Positions 25,608 to 37,622 of a stretch of 64,000 bases of DNA are shown here, piece after piece. The stretch comes from Eutrigla gurnardus (taxonomy: Eukaryota > Chordata > Actinopteri > Perciformes > Triglidae). Each line of letters starts with the position of its first letter. The stretch's first letter is position 1. Position numbers and translations under genes: made by a program. Where the stretch lies: contig OY741284.1 in NCBI GenBank assembly GCA_963514095.1, forward strand, positions 4,842,501 to 4,906,500, written 5' to 3'. The notes under the pieces were generated by a model. That model saw nothing but the letters and a program-made list of their open reading frames with translations. It did not search any database and was not told the origin of the DNA.

Positions 25608-27632
25608 CTATAGGAGTAATCCAGTGGCCGTTATGAAGTCCAGGACAGCTTTTATAGTCCCAGGCTGGTTCTCAGTGGGATTTGGAATGCTCTTTAGTGT
25701 AACCGGTGTTGTTCCCAGGCTTTCCACAGCTGCATACAGATGTTCCCTCTGTCGAGTGAGTCCAGTACATTCCATCAGGATATGTTTCACTGTTTTTTTA
25801 CACACTCCACATAGTCCATTTTCATGTTTCCCAAGTTTTTGTAGGTCCCATGCGAGTCCGCAATGCCCCAGCCTCAGTCTGGTCATCATGATTGTATGCC
25901 TCCTTTCCTTTCCCAAAAAACACTGGCTCTTTGTCACTCTATTCTGCAAGCTGTAGTAATGCCTCCCCTTCTTTTCCTTATCCCACTCCTCCTGCCACAC
26001 AGCCATGATGTTCTTTTTAATGATTGACCTACACTCAGTTATTCCCAGCCTCACTTTTACATCGATTTCTTCCCTTCTTAAAGCCCTTTTTGCTGCCCCA
26101 TCAGCTAGCTCATTCCCCTCTATCCCCACATGAGCTGGGACCCACATAAACCCCACTGACTCTCCCACCTGCTCAATCCTGTACATCAGGGTAAGAAGCT
26201 CCACCATGAGGTCTGACCTGGCTCCAAGCCCTCCCTCCCTCAATGTCATCAGCCCTGAAGCAGAGTCGGAGCATATCACAACTGGCCCTGGCCTGACCTC
26301 CTCCACCCACTGCATAGCCCAGATTATTGCAAGCAGCTCTGTGGTGTAAACTGAAACCCCCTCAGACAGTCGCCTATACTTAACAACATCCAAATCTGGG
26401 ATGCAAAAAGCAAACCCAGACTTCCCAGTCCTTGGGTCTTGAGCCCCATCAGTATATATTTGTATGTACTGTCCCCACGTGTTATTTAGCCTTTCCTTTA
26501 CAATTCCCCCAACTGTTGCAGTTCTCTCATGAGCTAACACACTTACATCTATCTCTGGCACTGGTAGAATCCATGGTGGTATAGTTGGCCAGTACACTAC
26601 CGGGGCCACCCCCTCCTCCCCAAACTCCATCCTCCCCATTTCCTCATTGACTTTAAAAATGAAACATTCCCTTTTCACTCTTGCTCCTCCCCACTCCCAT
26701 GCACCTTCCAAAGCCAGCTCCCCCACATTCTCCCCTTGATGTCCCCTTAATTTACAGATATACTGCATTGCCAGCTTAGACCTTCTGATACCCAATGGGG
26801 TCTCCCCCATTTCCACAAGTAAGGCTGCAATTGGGGTGGAACGGAAGGCCCCACAGACGACTCTCAGTGCCTTTGCCTGCACTACATCTAATTTCTTGAG
26901 AATTGTTTTTGCTGCCGTCCCGTAACACAAACACCCATAATCTATCCTCGATCTGACCATTGCCCTGTAAATCATCATCTGTGTATCCTGTCCAGCACCC
27001 CACAAACTTCCTGATAGGGACCGCATGACATTTATAACTTTTCCACACTTGCTCACAGTACTGTCTACGTGCTTTTTATACGTCAGTCTTTCATCACAAA
27101 CTACTCCCAATAATTTAAACTCTTTTACCCTCTCTACTGCTTGCCCATACATTTGCAAACCTTGACACTCAGTTTTCTTATTGCCAAATACAACATATTT
27201 AGTTTTTTCCGTTGAAATCTTAAATCCCCACCTGCTTCCCCATTCCATTATTTTATTTAATGCCTCCTGGATTTTCTCTGTTATGTGTTTGATGTTCCTG
27301 CCTCTTTTCCACACTGTTCCGTCGTCCGCAAACAATGCGAAACCAAACCCTGATCCAATGTCTTTAAAAATGTCATTCACCATTACATTAAATAAAACTG
27401 GACTTATTACACTTCCCTGTGGTGTTCCATTCTCAATGCATGTGCCATTCGACATCGCCTCCCCCACCCTAACCTGGATGACCCTGTTCTTTAAAAAGTC
27501 CTGTATCCAGTTAAGCATAAGCCCTCTAACCCCTGCATCATACAGCTTAATGATGAGCCCCTCCTTCCACAACATGTCATAAGCCTTTTCAATGTCCAAA
27601 AACACTGCAACTACTCCCTCTTTATTTACCAT
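25608..27632 (-). CDS. LINE ORF2 fragment: reverse transcriptase core + RNase H
   Basis: An open frame of 674 codons from the first ATG. RT palm motif A is VAVFLDIEKAYDMLW (about residues 8-22), motif B is NGTPQGSVISP, and motif C is FADDGTVW with both catalytic aspartates. RNase H I follows from about residue 390, with all four acidic positions visible: IYTDGA, TTELLAI, CSDSASG and ELADGAAKRA, plus WVPAHVGIEGN. Near the C-terminus a Cys/His motif (CGVC...HILMEC) resembles the LINE zinc knuckle. The AP endonuclease and RT fingers normally found upstream are missing, so the ATG is only the first in the remaining frame and the protein is not a full ORF2. An undamaged frame of this length suggests a recent insertion. 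Confidence 0.85.
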   Translation of the reverse strand: MVNKEGVVAVFLDIEKAYDMLWKEGLIIKLYDAGVRGLMLNWIQDFLKNRVIQVRVGEAMSNGTCIENGTPQGSVISPVLFNVMVNDIFKDIGSGFGFALFADDGTVWKRGRNIKHITEKIQEALNKIMEWGSRWGFKISTEKTKYVVFGNKKTECQGLQMYGQAVERVKEFKLLGVVCDERLTYKKHVDSTVSKCGKVINVMRSLSGSLWGAGQDTQMMIYRAMVRSRIDYGCLCYGTAAKTILKKLDVVQAKALRVVCGAFRSTPIAALLVEMGETPLGIRRSKLAMQYICKLRGHQGENVGELALEGAWEWGGARVKRECFIFKVNEEMGRMEFGEEGVAPVVYWPTIPPWILPVPEIDVSVLAHERTATVGGIVKERLNNTWGQYIQIYTDGAQDPRTGKSGFAFCIPDLDVVKYRRLSEGVSVYTTELLAIIWAMQWVEEVRPGPVVICSDSASGLMTLREGGLGARSDLMVELLTLMYRIEQVGESVGFMWVPAHVGIEGNELADGAAKRALRREEIDVKVRLGITECRSIIKKNIMAVWQEEWDKEKKGRHYYSLQNRVTKSQCFLGKERRHTIMMTRLRLGHCGLAWDLQKLGKHENGLCGVCKKTVKHILMECTGLTRQREHLYAAVESLGTTPVTLKSIPNPTENQPGTIKAVLDFITATGLLL

Positions 27633-27640
27633 GGCTTTCT

Positions 27641-27802
27641 TTACATCCGAATCCTGTATTCTCCTTCTTCCTGGACCTTTGGAACCTTCCGGCTGCCTTG
27701 ATCACTGTCCCCCTCACTATTTGATTCATCAGCCCTGTCCCTTTTATTGCCCTCATCCTTCTTTCTGTTTCCCTTTCCCCCTTGGCCACCTCCCGAAGCC
27801 AT
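27641..27802 (-). pseudogene. Truncated LINE ORF1 start
   Basis: A 53-codon frame from the ATG at 27802 to a TAA at 27643. It is highly charged and low in complexity (MASGGGQGGKGNRKKDEG at the start, Asp/Glu/Ser-rich after), as expected for the N-terminus of a LINE ORF1 RNA-binding protein. It stops a few codons past EGEYRI, where the sequence switches to the RT region of ORF2. Interpreted as ORF1 cut by the internal deletion. Confidence 0.6.
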
Positions 27803-27989
27803 CCCAAAACTATCCCCTCACGGGGAAAACTTGATCGATTCAGTCCCAAAGTTTCGTTTTGATACGGAATCCGTAGCAGCCCCAAACCTGTCCGATGCAG
27901 TAAACAAAGCTCGCCAACAAGCCACGCGCTGAGTCGAACTCCGCTCCTCCTCCACTCTGGGATCGGTCACGTTGTCAGTGTCGGGCAAC

Positions 27990-27998
27990 TGCCAAAGT
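27990..27998. repeat. Target-site duplication, LINE 5' side
   Basis: TGCCAAAGT, identical to 25404-25412. Confidence 0.65.
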
Positions 27999-28029
27999 GC
28001 GTTTGGTAGAGTTGGTTTAAACAGTACTT

Positions 28030-28095
28030 TTTCCAAATGTGTGCGTGTGCGTGTGTGTGTGTATATGTATATGTGTGTGTGTGTGTGTGTATGTA
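28030..28095. repeat. (GT)n microsatellite
   Basis: Imperfect GT repeats with tat interruptions, just outside the 5' end of the LINE copy. Confidence 0.85.
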
Positions 28096-28212
28096 TGTTT
28101 ACATTAGTTACACTTCATCTTGATGTGAAATAAATGTGATTTGCACATGCACTAAACAGACTTTAGTGAATGAATTAATCATAATTGTATTTATCTAGCT
28201 ATGCGAATATTA

Positions 28213-28496
28213 GTACATATTTACAAATTAACAAACCTCAGTAGATATTAACAAACCACAGTACACATTTATAAACCTCAGTACATATTAACAAACCTCA
28301 GTACACATTTATAAACCTCAGTACACATTAATAAACCTCAGTACACATTTATAAACCTCAGTACACATTAATAAACCTCAGTACACATTTATAAACCTCA
28401 GTACACATTTACAAACCTCAGTACACATTTACAAACCTCAGTACACATTTATAAACCTCAGTACACATTTACAAACCTCAGTAAGTACACATTTAC
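28213..28496. repeat. 20-bp minisatellite
   Basis: About 14 tandem units of ataaacctcagtacacattt with a/t and c variants. Intergenic, no coding frame. Confidence 0.9.
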
Positions 28497-28499
28497 ACA

Positions 28500-30930
28500 T
28501 TTGTATACAAGGATTCTCTGGACAACAATATTATGTTTGATGGTTGTAAGGGAGCAGAAGAGGGAACCTTTTGTTATGTTCATATTTTTCTTCGGTTAAA
28601 TATGCATTTTCAATTGTATGAATTTGCCAATCGTAGTTTGCAACGTGTATAGGAAGGAAACATGAGTGATGTAAATATGCTAATGGGGAGTGTCTGGGTT
28701 CTTACACTGTTAATTGGGGGGTAGAAAAGGCCAGGTGAAGAGATCAGTGGGTTGTGAGAAGGAGGGCAGGTTGAGTGTCTGCTGCACCTGAGGCACCTTT
28801 TTTTATGAATATGTTTTGAATAGAGATATTCATCTTTTTTACATTCTCAATCCAAGGAAAGTCCAGAGCTCTGGAAACCAAGATCCTGGCTTTTTGATGC
28901 TCCTCATTTGTCACTATGTTTTGCTCTTCAATACTGTTAGCTACATCCTGTCTGTAGAGGTCTACCATCAAAAACCTGCACTAATATCATACGCCTATTC
29001 AATTCACGCAATCATTTGACAGATAAGCATACTGTACATCGCTGCTATGACCCCAGCTCTGTCTTTATTCACACAAGTCAGTGTATTTACTGTATATAGC
29101 ACATTTACTAAAAAAACTAAACAGGATTTGACCCTAAGTGCTCTTTAGTAGAGGCAGTGGGTTATGATCTGCCTCAATACGGGTATACACAATTGAAGAC
29201 ATAAAAGTTAATAAAACAATAACTTTTATGAAATAAGAAGGAGAAATTTAATAAAACCAACAGTACATTTGAAAAACAGTAAGAGGACGTTTGACATCAT
29301 TTAAGCGGGGTCCTATATGGTTTTGAGGCATGAGTGAAGGACTGAGAGGAGTCGTTGTGAAGATGACAGGGGGGCACAATATTGAGTTAGCAGGGCAGCC
29401 ATTAATTGTGGAGCTATAGAGTGGCGATGTCCCGCCTTTCTATTTCCGGTACATGGGACCTCAAAATGAATTTCTGATGCATGTATTCCTATTGGAGATG
29501 GAAATTATTTTCTGGTCACATTTGAATTGTGCCATGAATTTCACATGGTGTTTGTGGTTTTTAAAGATAATTTTTCGTGCAAAAAAACCTACGATTTATC
29601 GCAAAGAAGTTTGATAATGGTAGGTTTTGTGTGAGGCTGCGCAGCTCTTCACTGCTCTCAACGACGCGAATGATATCCGTCACCACCGGCACTTGGTATG
29701 CTGGAGGTACAGACATGGCCATTTCTCTGCTCCGCAACCGAAAGAATGAACAGCCGTAGCTGCTGGAATGGAACATTCAGGAACAAAACACACCGGCATT
29801 TTAGTCTGATCGGCACTGAATTGCTGTGAGAACGTATTTCTAATTTGGGGCATATAACAACTGGGACCAGCAAATAATTATATTATCTGCATTGAGACCC
29901 ATACATGTTTTAGGATCTCAGAGGTCCCATGGGAGTGTAGCACTCTATTCCACTTGTAGTGGCAGTCCGTATGATGTGAGATGCGTTGCTTCTAGCGGCC
30001 TCTGTGGCGGTAGATGGAACTGCAGGCGAGCCTCTGGGACTCTCCCTCACCCAACAGTGTGACTGTATCTCATCTGCATGATGCCTTCAAATGCTCCACA
30101 CTGAAAGGAGGGCCGTGGTTTTCCCTCGTTGGCGGTCACTTTGCTTCTTGATGACTTTCCTTCTTCACTTCATTAGTTTGTTGTTTCTTTTTCTTGGACT
30201 GGAAGTTGAATGGTCTTCTTTCTCTGCCTGTTGTTCCTCCATTGTGAGTCAGCAGTAATGAAATGTACCTGGTCAAACACTTTAGACTAGAGGGAGCTCC
30301 ACCTGCAGACCAACCGCTGCTGACTGACAGAAAAAGATCAAACTCATTTAGAGTTTAGAGGGAATGTAGCCACACAGACACAGAGATCAAAGACAAAGCA
30401 GCAACAGGCACTTTAATAAGTGGGTCACATGATCAACCACCATTGTTTGAACTCACTCTTTGATAGATAGGAACGGAAAATACATTAAATAGATGTTATG
30501 GACTGCCACTTTAAGGCAAATAGTAACATTTAAAAAAAATCTGTATTTCACTGGTAACCAATGCAGGAGTGGACATTCTAAGCTAATGAAAGCCACCCTT
30601 CACAAAACAACTGACTTCTTGGTAAAGGATTTCAAAGAACTCATCAAGATTTTTTAACTTAACCTGAGGTTATTTGTTTGGCTGGAGGGCCAAACATCAC
30701 GTCAGTGAGATATCATACAGTTACAACACAGAGAAATGAATAGATATGCAATAAGTCCAGAGGATTAGGCCGTTTCTGGGGATCTACCATAAGCCATCAT
30801 ATGATGTTTCTTCCAAAGGGTCTTTGTAAGAGGGTCAGTACATATAATGAAACGTGACTCTCTGAAACTAAATTATCAGTTGACGTAAACGTTTTAGACT
30901 TGCCATGACTCAATCGGAGTCAAGCGGTTT
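28500..30930. other. Intergenic, no gene recognised
   Basis: Short frames such as that at 28971-28744 (minus) have no recognisable motif, no splice context and no conserved composition. I see no transposon ends here. Confidence 0.4.
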
Positions 30931-31900
30931 GTCTAACACGGTGGTCCAGACTGGAGAATCTCTTCAACTGCTGCATGGATCATGATGAAATTCTGTACAG
31001 CCATTCATGATTCTCAATGGATGATCCAAAATAAATTTGGTGATGTCCTGATTTTAAGTGCATCAGCAGGTCAAAAGATTTCACATATCTTGTATCTCAA
31101 CATAAACTTTATTGGCACAAAATCTATGTTAGGGCTGCTCCCAACAACATTTTAATTATCATCATTTAGTTGATATATCAGAAATATCAGAAAATAGTGG
31201 AGGAATGCCAATCACGTCTTTTTTTGTGCGCCAACAAAACATCCCAAAACCAAAAGTTTAATTTGCATTGTAATATTTAACGGTATGAAAAGAGAAGAGC
31301 AGTAATCACTCACATGTTAGGAACTGGAAAAAGCAAATGATGGCAATGAAGATGGCATAGTGTGGTGCAGGAAAGAGTCAGAATTTTGTACTTCCAGTTT
31401 TTTTCTAATTTGTTTTTGGTTTGATGCCTGAAATATCTTCCTGTTGGTCTATGAAGATATGTCATCCCTGCAGCACATATTGTTGATCTCTTGGCTGGTC
31501 GGTCCACCACTTTGACTTTTCCTCTGCGTCACCAAGTGCACCTTGTTTGTTTTATTACTTCTGATTGGATTGTCATCCAGTTTTGTTCAGATTCATGTTC
31601 CCCTCATGATGAACTGAAATCACTGTGATGATCTTTTAACTTTCAATCCAGCGTCAAAGGGTCAACTTCGAAATCTGTCCAATACTTTGATTGATGACTA
31701 ACTCCTGCATGGATGACAAACTTTTAGGCCGGGATGTTAGCGTTGCCCTGGTTCACTCGACAAAAGGATTTGGATTTTTTTTTCTTAGGACTCATTCCTA
31801 CAGCATTCTCACCAGCATGAGTTGTACTATGTCGTGCTCATTAACAAATACATGCATCATGACTGTCAGCCTCCCTGCGTCTAGCTGTGGCTGTATTCTT
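30930..31900. repeat. Decayed dispersed repeats
   Basis: About 31132-31330 starts gttagggctgctcccaacaa and looks like an old hAT-derived fish repeat. 30940-31080 and 31600-31760 (tccagcgtcaaagggtcaac, gtccaatactttgattgatgac) resemble another old family. All heavily diverged. Confidence 0.4.
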
Positions 31901-31902
31901 GG

Positions 31903-32730
31903 TAGGGATCGACCGATATGGATTTTTTTAGGGCCGATACCGATACCGATTTTCTGATCATCAGCCTTGGCCGATGACCGATAAGGTCTGCCGATTTTCT
32001 TGAGCCGATATTACTTTTGCTCCCTCAATTTACATGTTAAAAATTACACTGATAACAAATGTTACAAGTCTCAATTTAAGAAGGAATATTTATTGAACTT
32101 AAAAAAGTAATTTAACAAATATTAACAACAGGTGAGGTAGAACAAGTAAAGTGCTGAAAAAGTGTCAGCCAGTGCTGCAGGAGTCGTCTCGCTGAAATGC
32201 TGCCACACTGGATTGGTTTTCTGAGTGTCTGCCATTTCTTTAAAAAGAATAAACAAAAGCACATATCAGTGTCAACCTCTTGCGCAGTCATCTTACATTC
32301 ATATCACCCACATTATGTTTGCATCATATGAAAGGCAAGGCAAGGCAAGGCAACTTTATTTGTATAGCACATTTCATACACAAGGCAGACTCAAAGTGCT
32401 TCACATCATAAAACAAAGTGAGAAGAAAAAAAAAAAAAAAAAAAAAGTGGATATGGTTAACTTTGCAAGGGGGAAAGGCTTCCAAATCTACAACACAGTC
32501 TTGATGCATTGCTTGCTGACATATTATGAAAAAGATATAATCAGATCAGTAAATTACTTTTGTAAACACATTTTAATAGTTTACAAAAACAACAACAAAT
32601 AAACCTGACTGTAAATGCCGGGAAAAACGATCGGCCAAAACAGCAGTCCGCATCAACCGATACCGATACGTTCAAAATACGTCAAAATCGGCCGATAGTA
32701 TCGGTCAGCCGATAAATCGGTCGATCCCTA
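31903..32730. mobile_element. hAT-type MITE with 8-bp TSD
   Basis: Inverted ends TAGGGATCGACCGAT / ATCGGTCGATCCCTA and an exact 8-bp target duplication ATTCTTGG (31895-31902 and 32731-32738). Subterminal DNA is dense in cgatac and gccgat motifs. The interior carries a LINE 3'-tail repeat (about 32330-32420) and a poly-A run (32424-32446). No coding capacity. Confidence 0.85.
32330..32447 (-). repeat. LINE 3'-tail repeat nested in hAT MITE
   Basis: AACTTTATTTGTATAGCACA and the following CATACACAAGGC...AAAGTGCTT match the copies near 51840 and, in the opposite orientation, 63090-63150. The family resembles the 3' end of a widespread fish L2/CR1-like LINE. It is bordered by GGCAA repeats and a poly-A tract. 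Confidence 0.6.
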
Positions 32731-33321
32731 ATTCTTGGTATTGTTGTTGTTAGGTCTTCCTATAAACATGCAATGATTGGTTTTGAAGGAAAAATCTGGT
32801 TTTAACTGATTAGCAAGCAAATTTCATGCAGTCGTCTATGAATTTGTTGCAGCTGCACAAACAAATCCCAGTGTAGAGAATTGAGGTCAAAGCATGGCAT
32901 TGTTGGTTAAGACCATACTGTATGTCATACATGCAGTGGGGAAAAATACCATACCCGGAGGAACTGTAGGACAAACAGCTTCTCATCTCCCTCAAAGCCT
33001 CAGAATGTAACTTTAATGGACTTTCCCAGCCTAAAGAAGGGGTGTTTTCTGACAGGGCAAGTCTTCACCCCTGAATGGGACTTCTAACCTGCACTCTTCA
33101 GACACATTGGCACCAAATAGGAAGAAGATGGCAATTCAGGAGACAATGCAGGCCCCAGTTGTTGAATCTGGAGCATGAGAAAAACCTGGACTAGATCAGA
33201 TGGTTTGACCGCTAACTATGCATGTGGGTCTTCTGAAGTCAGCCACCAAAAACCAGAGGTGTAATACATTCTTGACGATTATTCTTTTTAACCAAATCTA
33301 TCAATCTTTCTCTTCGTCTAT

Positions 33322-33322
<1 letters not shown>

Positions 33323-33364
<42 letters not shown>

Positions 33365-33385
33365 CCTCTGTCTCTCTCTCTCTCG
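33323..33385. repeat. (CT)n microsatellite
   Basis: Imperfect CT repeats immediately before the LINE remnant. Confidence 0.85.
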
Positions 33386-33394
33386 CATGGACCT

Positions 33395-34290
33395 GTCGGT
33401 CTCCGTCGAGGGCATCACAGTATGACCTTCCTCAACTGCGAGGAACCTGGGTGTAATCCTCGATGACCAACTATCCAGCACCCCCAACATCACTGCTGTG
33501 GCCCGATCCTGCAGATTTGCCCTCTACAATATCCGCAGGATTCGGACCTTCCTCACAAAGGATGCAACGCAACTCTTGGTCCAAGCACTGGTCATCTCCC
33601 GCCTTGACTACTGCAACTCTCTCCTGGCCGGACTCCCGGCCTATGCGATTAAACCATTGCAGCGTATCCAGAACTCTGCAGCACGCCTTATCTTCAATCT
33701 ACCCAAATTCTCCCATGTGACCCCCCTCCTCCGTGACCTCCACTGGCTCCCTGTTGCAGCACGCATCCAATTCAAGATGATGGCACTGGCCTTCAGGGCC
33801 ATCAATGGAACGGCACCTGTCTACCTTCAAACACTGGCGAGCACTTCGTTCCTCTACTTCAGCTGGCCGGCTGGTACCACCATCGCTGAAATCAAACAAA
33901 TGTCGCTCAGCAAAGTCCAGACTCTGGACTTCTGGTCCTCAGTGGTGGAACGAACTCCCGACTAATGTCAGGACAGCTGAGTCATTTGCCATCTTCCGAA
34001 AAAGGCTCAAGACTCACCTGTTCAGACTTCACCTCGACTCTACATAGCATGACCCACTAACACCCCCCCACCCCCCATGTTCTTACCTATTTGATCATAG
34101 CACTGTTGCTCTTAAGGTATGTTTGCTGAACAGCTACTACTTTACTCAGCCGAGGACCAAACACTTGTTTCTATTTTTTAGCTCTTACTTTATCGGCAAT
34201 GATATGTTGTGGTTTCTTTCTTTTGACAAATGTACTTATTGTAAGTCGCTTTGGACAAAAGCGTCTGCTAAATGACCTAAATGTAAATGT
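33395..34290 (+). pseudogene. L2-like LINE: RT C-terminal remnant and 3' tail
   Basis: The plus strand reads LGVILDDQLSS near 33448, RLDYCNSLLAGLP near 33600, PLLRDLHWLPVAARIQFK near 33725 and RKRLKTHLFRLHLDS near 34000. The frame is broken at least once around 33850-33950. The tail tgtaagtcgctttggacaaa followed by gcgtctgctaaatgac (34240-34275) is the typical 3' end of fish L2 LINEs. 5' truncated and inactive. Confidence 0.85.
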
Positions 34291-34412
34291 TAATGTAAAA
34301 GTAAATATATATTAGGCTGATCTGCCCTGTCAGGAGTATTTTTAATTTTGACATGTCATTCAGCTCTTTGAATTCTGGAGATTTCAGAGTTGATTTGTGG
34401 TCAATGAGCCTG

Positions 34413-34413
34413 T

Positions 34414-34496
<83 letters not shown>

Positions 34497-34585
34497 GTCT
34501 CTCTTTCTCTCTCTGTCTCTTCTTCTTCTCTCTCTCTCTCTCTCCCTCCCTCTGTCTCTCTCTGTCTCTCTGTCTCTCTCTCCAT
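34413..34585. repeat. (CT)n microsatellite
   Basis: About 75 bp of pure CT followed by interrupted CT/tctg repeats. Confidence 0.9.
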
Positions 34586-34683
34586 GGGCGGATCTCTGCT
34601 CCCTTTATAAGTGTCAACAGCTTCAAAATGAGTCCAAATGCCTTTGCCTCTCATCCTCCTCCACTCCTCCCTGCTCGGTAGGT

Positions 34684-34687
<4 letters not shown>

Positions 34688-34766
<79 letters not shown>
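34688..34766. repeat. (CT)n microsatellite
   Basis: About 78 bp of CT dinucleotides, 100 bp after the preceding tract. Confidence 0.9.
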
Positions 34767-34769
<3 letters not shown>

Positions 34770-34799
34770 TTCTATGTAAGGTGTGTGTTTGTGTTTTGC

Positions 34800-35227
34800 A
34801 GTAATTTCAGGCCATACTTTTTTCTTTGAAGAACCAGATTATTATCAGTATTTTAAATGATCACCATGGTTGCAGGTGTTGTTGAATCATAGCCATGTGT
34901 GCCTTTGAGCAAAGCACTGGTCACACATTGCAAGTTGACCAAAAGTCTGGAGTTTGTAATTTCAGTCAGCCTCTTCTTTCAGTGTGTGCACTGAGAATGA
35001 ATTATGTCAGCAGGGTTATATATTCTAAGGATCTTTATGCAGGTGCAGTTTAACATAGAAAACACCTGCTAGAAAACAGATTGTAATCACAGCTACAATG
35101 ATGATGACATGATGTTGAACATTATTGTCAGGGAAAAGGATGTCACTAAAGACCTAAATTAGTAAATAATATGTATGCTTATGCATGTGTGTGTGTGTAT
35201 GTGTGTATATATATGTGTGTATGTATA

Positions 35228-35273
<46 letters not shown>

Positions 35274-35930
35274 TTTGCCTGGGCAAAACATATAAAATGG
35301 ACTATGCTTACGAAAATCAACTGAGAAAAACTGAAACGGTTGAGTGGTGACAATGTTCTTCAGTGGAGCTCTTGTCTCACAGCTTGGGTTCTTGTGTTTA
35401 AGACACATGCATCTTGTCATGACATATTCTTCTATCTCGTTGCTTAAAGGGCCAGTAAATCCGGTCCCGTATCAGTGATAGTTTCTGCCTTGATGGCCCA
35501 TTTCATCGTGTAGTACTATACCTTTTTGCTTTTCTGGAGGTACCTGCTGTTTTTGTTGTTTTCCTGTTTAACACTCCAGTCCCATTAATCTCTAGCTTGT
35601 CCCACTCTCAGGAGACATGTGATCTGTGAACTGAGTTATTTGAATTTTTATGCCATTTTGTATCGAATCATTGGTCTGTGAGATCATTCCTTTGGTCAAG
35701 TTTGAGTCATCTTCTTATTCGTGGGACATTTCCGTAACATTTGACATGACACACCCATGGACCATGAAGTATTGGATTCATTCTGATTCTCCACCACTGA
35801 TGTCCAATGACATCATTTGACTCAGAGCAGATCTCCATAGCCAAAGGCATTCTGGACAGACTGCGTCAATAAATTATTTTCCGGGACCGTATATGATTGT
35901 GAAATAGAAGTCTGTCAGTTCTGATACCCA
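34800..35930. other. Intergenic, no gene recognised
   Basis: Nothing recognised except the microsatellites; no frame longer than about 60 codons. Confidence 0.4.
35228..35270. repeat. (AT)n microsatellite
   Basis: About 40 bp of AT dinucleotides preceded by a (GT/AT) mix from 35185. Confidence 0.9.
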
Positions 35931-35935
35931 CATTG

Positions 35936-37622
35936 TAACGAATTGCTGTAAATTTACGGTGGATTTACAACAGTATCCTACTGTATTTTATAATAATTGT
36001 AAAATACTGTTAAATGTTCATCCCTCGCATGTAAATTAACAGTTAAATCAGTAATTTAACAATAACAGTAGATAACTGAAATTTAACACAATAAAACAGT
36101 ATTTATACTGAATTGCTGCAAATTTACTGTGGATTACAACAGTATCTTACTGTATTTTAAAATAATTGTAAAATACTGTTAAATATTCATGCTTACATGT
36201 AAATGAACAGTTAATGCTCAGTTAAAAATAAGAAAATGTAATTTAACAGCATGAAACAGTATTTTCTGTCAAGGAGACATGTGCCCTTCTCAAGTCCAGT
36301 CCATGTGTTCACCAGAGCAGGTAAAGTAAAGTTATGCTTTTCTCCCAAAATTAATAGTGTCCAGTGTTGTTTTTTCTGCATGATTATTGAACTGTTGACA
36401 TTTCAGATGTTTCATTAGGTCTGTTTCATTAGTTCAGGTTGCTAAAAAAGGGCTAAGAAGCACGCTCTGTAGCTAGCTTGAGCTCAATTAGCCATGGTCA
36501 TTAGCCAGGTGTTGTGAGCAGTTAAAAAACCTTCTTTTTAGTAAACTCTGTGTACACAAACAATGTTCTCAACTCGTGTTCATGTGTAGAGACCCTGGTG
36601 ATACTACGAGCAAAGTTTCATTCTTCCTTCTTAGTGTTTAAAAAATAGCAATTTTGATGCTAGCACAAGAGGGCCCTTGCACTCAATTGAAAATTAGCTT
36701 GCCCGAAAACGAAACTGTGGTAAATCTTAAAAGTGACTCTTTCGTCGTAATTATGCATAACTTGTGTTAACTTGTGCTTTTATAGAACTGACTGTGCAAC
36801 CACAAACATGAAGGGACGGGAGGACTTTCCAAAGGGACAGAGTAAGGACCTACAATCCCTCCATTAGTCTTTCTTATTTTTAAATTTTACCAGGGAGCCT
36901 ACGTTGTGTTGCTAATTTTATATATTCATTTTTTTTCCAGGCACTCATCATCGGTGACTGACGAGACCAGTCAAGTACTCCACATTCACTTTTCATTGTT
37001 CACATGCAAAAGACTTGTTTGTTTGCAATAAACTACAGCAATGTTATGGAATGTATATTCTCTTGTGTTCTATACTAGGGTTTCCGAACTTATTACTTAA
37101 AGTCTGCATCTGATTTTTATTCAAGTGAGAGGTCCGTGTCCACAGCTTATCCTGCTACTTTTCTTCAGTTAGCACACACAGATGAACAGTGATGAATGCA
37201 AGTTGTGGCTGAATGCGTTTCTGATCTGCTCTAAGCACTAGAAGACAAGACATTAGTAAAATACAAGTCAAGCTGTGTGTTTATTGTAGGACTTTCGGAT
37301 GTTGACTTGCTGTCGGGATGAATGTGGTAGGGCTGGGTATTTGAGAAGCCCTGCATACTTTGTTTTTAAATTGGTGCAAAAATAGCAGATTTTATAACAC
37401 ACTGGCATATATTGTAAAATAACCACAAAGTTAAAGTACGAGTTATCCTACTGTCATGTACTGTAATCCAATATACGGTAATATGCCGTTAAATAAGTAA
37501 TGGTAGATGCACTGTAAAATTACCATAACCCAGTTATCCTACTGTCATGTACTGTACTCCAGTAAATTACTGGCGTCCCTGCTGCCAGTAATTTACTGTT
37601 ATTTTACAGTGAAATTTGTTAC
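35936..37622. mobile_element. Candidate large TIR element with actgtaaa-type subterminal repeats
   Basis: Both sides carry dense, partly palindromic tracts of acagtatt/taaatactgtt (35940-36260) and cagtaaattactg (37400-37620). The left edge TGTAACGAATTGCTGTAAA resembles the inverted right edge TGTAACAAATTTCACTGTAAA. The interior of about 1.1 kb has no transposase frame. No TSD was defined. Confidence 0.45.

Larger units (their letters stand above)
25413..27989 (-). mobile_element. LINE (RNase H-bearing non-LTR retrotransposon), internally deleted copy
   Basis: The minus-strand element is bounded by a 9-bp direct repeat TGCCAAAGT (25404-25412 and 27990-27998), read as the target-site duplication. 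It ends 3' in a (GAA)n-type tail (plus-strand CTT repeats, about 25417-25444), typical of a fish LINE family. From 5' to 3' it holds a short ORF1 start and then the RT core, RNase H and C-terminal part of ORF2; the rest of ORF1 and the endonuclease are absent. Clade is probably I/Nimb-like, because RNase H follows RT; this is inference. Confidence 0.8.

Noticed and set aside
28213..28496. CRISPR-like or regulatory array
   Set aside because: Simple 20-bp tandem repeat without spacers.
28744..28971. 75-codon minus-strand frame
   Set aside because: No recognisable motif and no splice or promoter support; within the length expected by chance.
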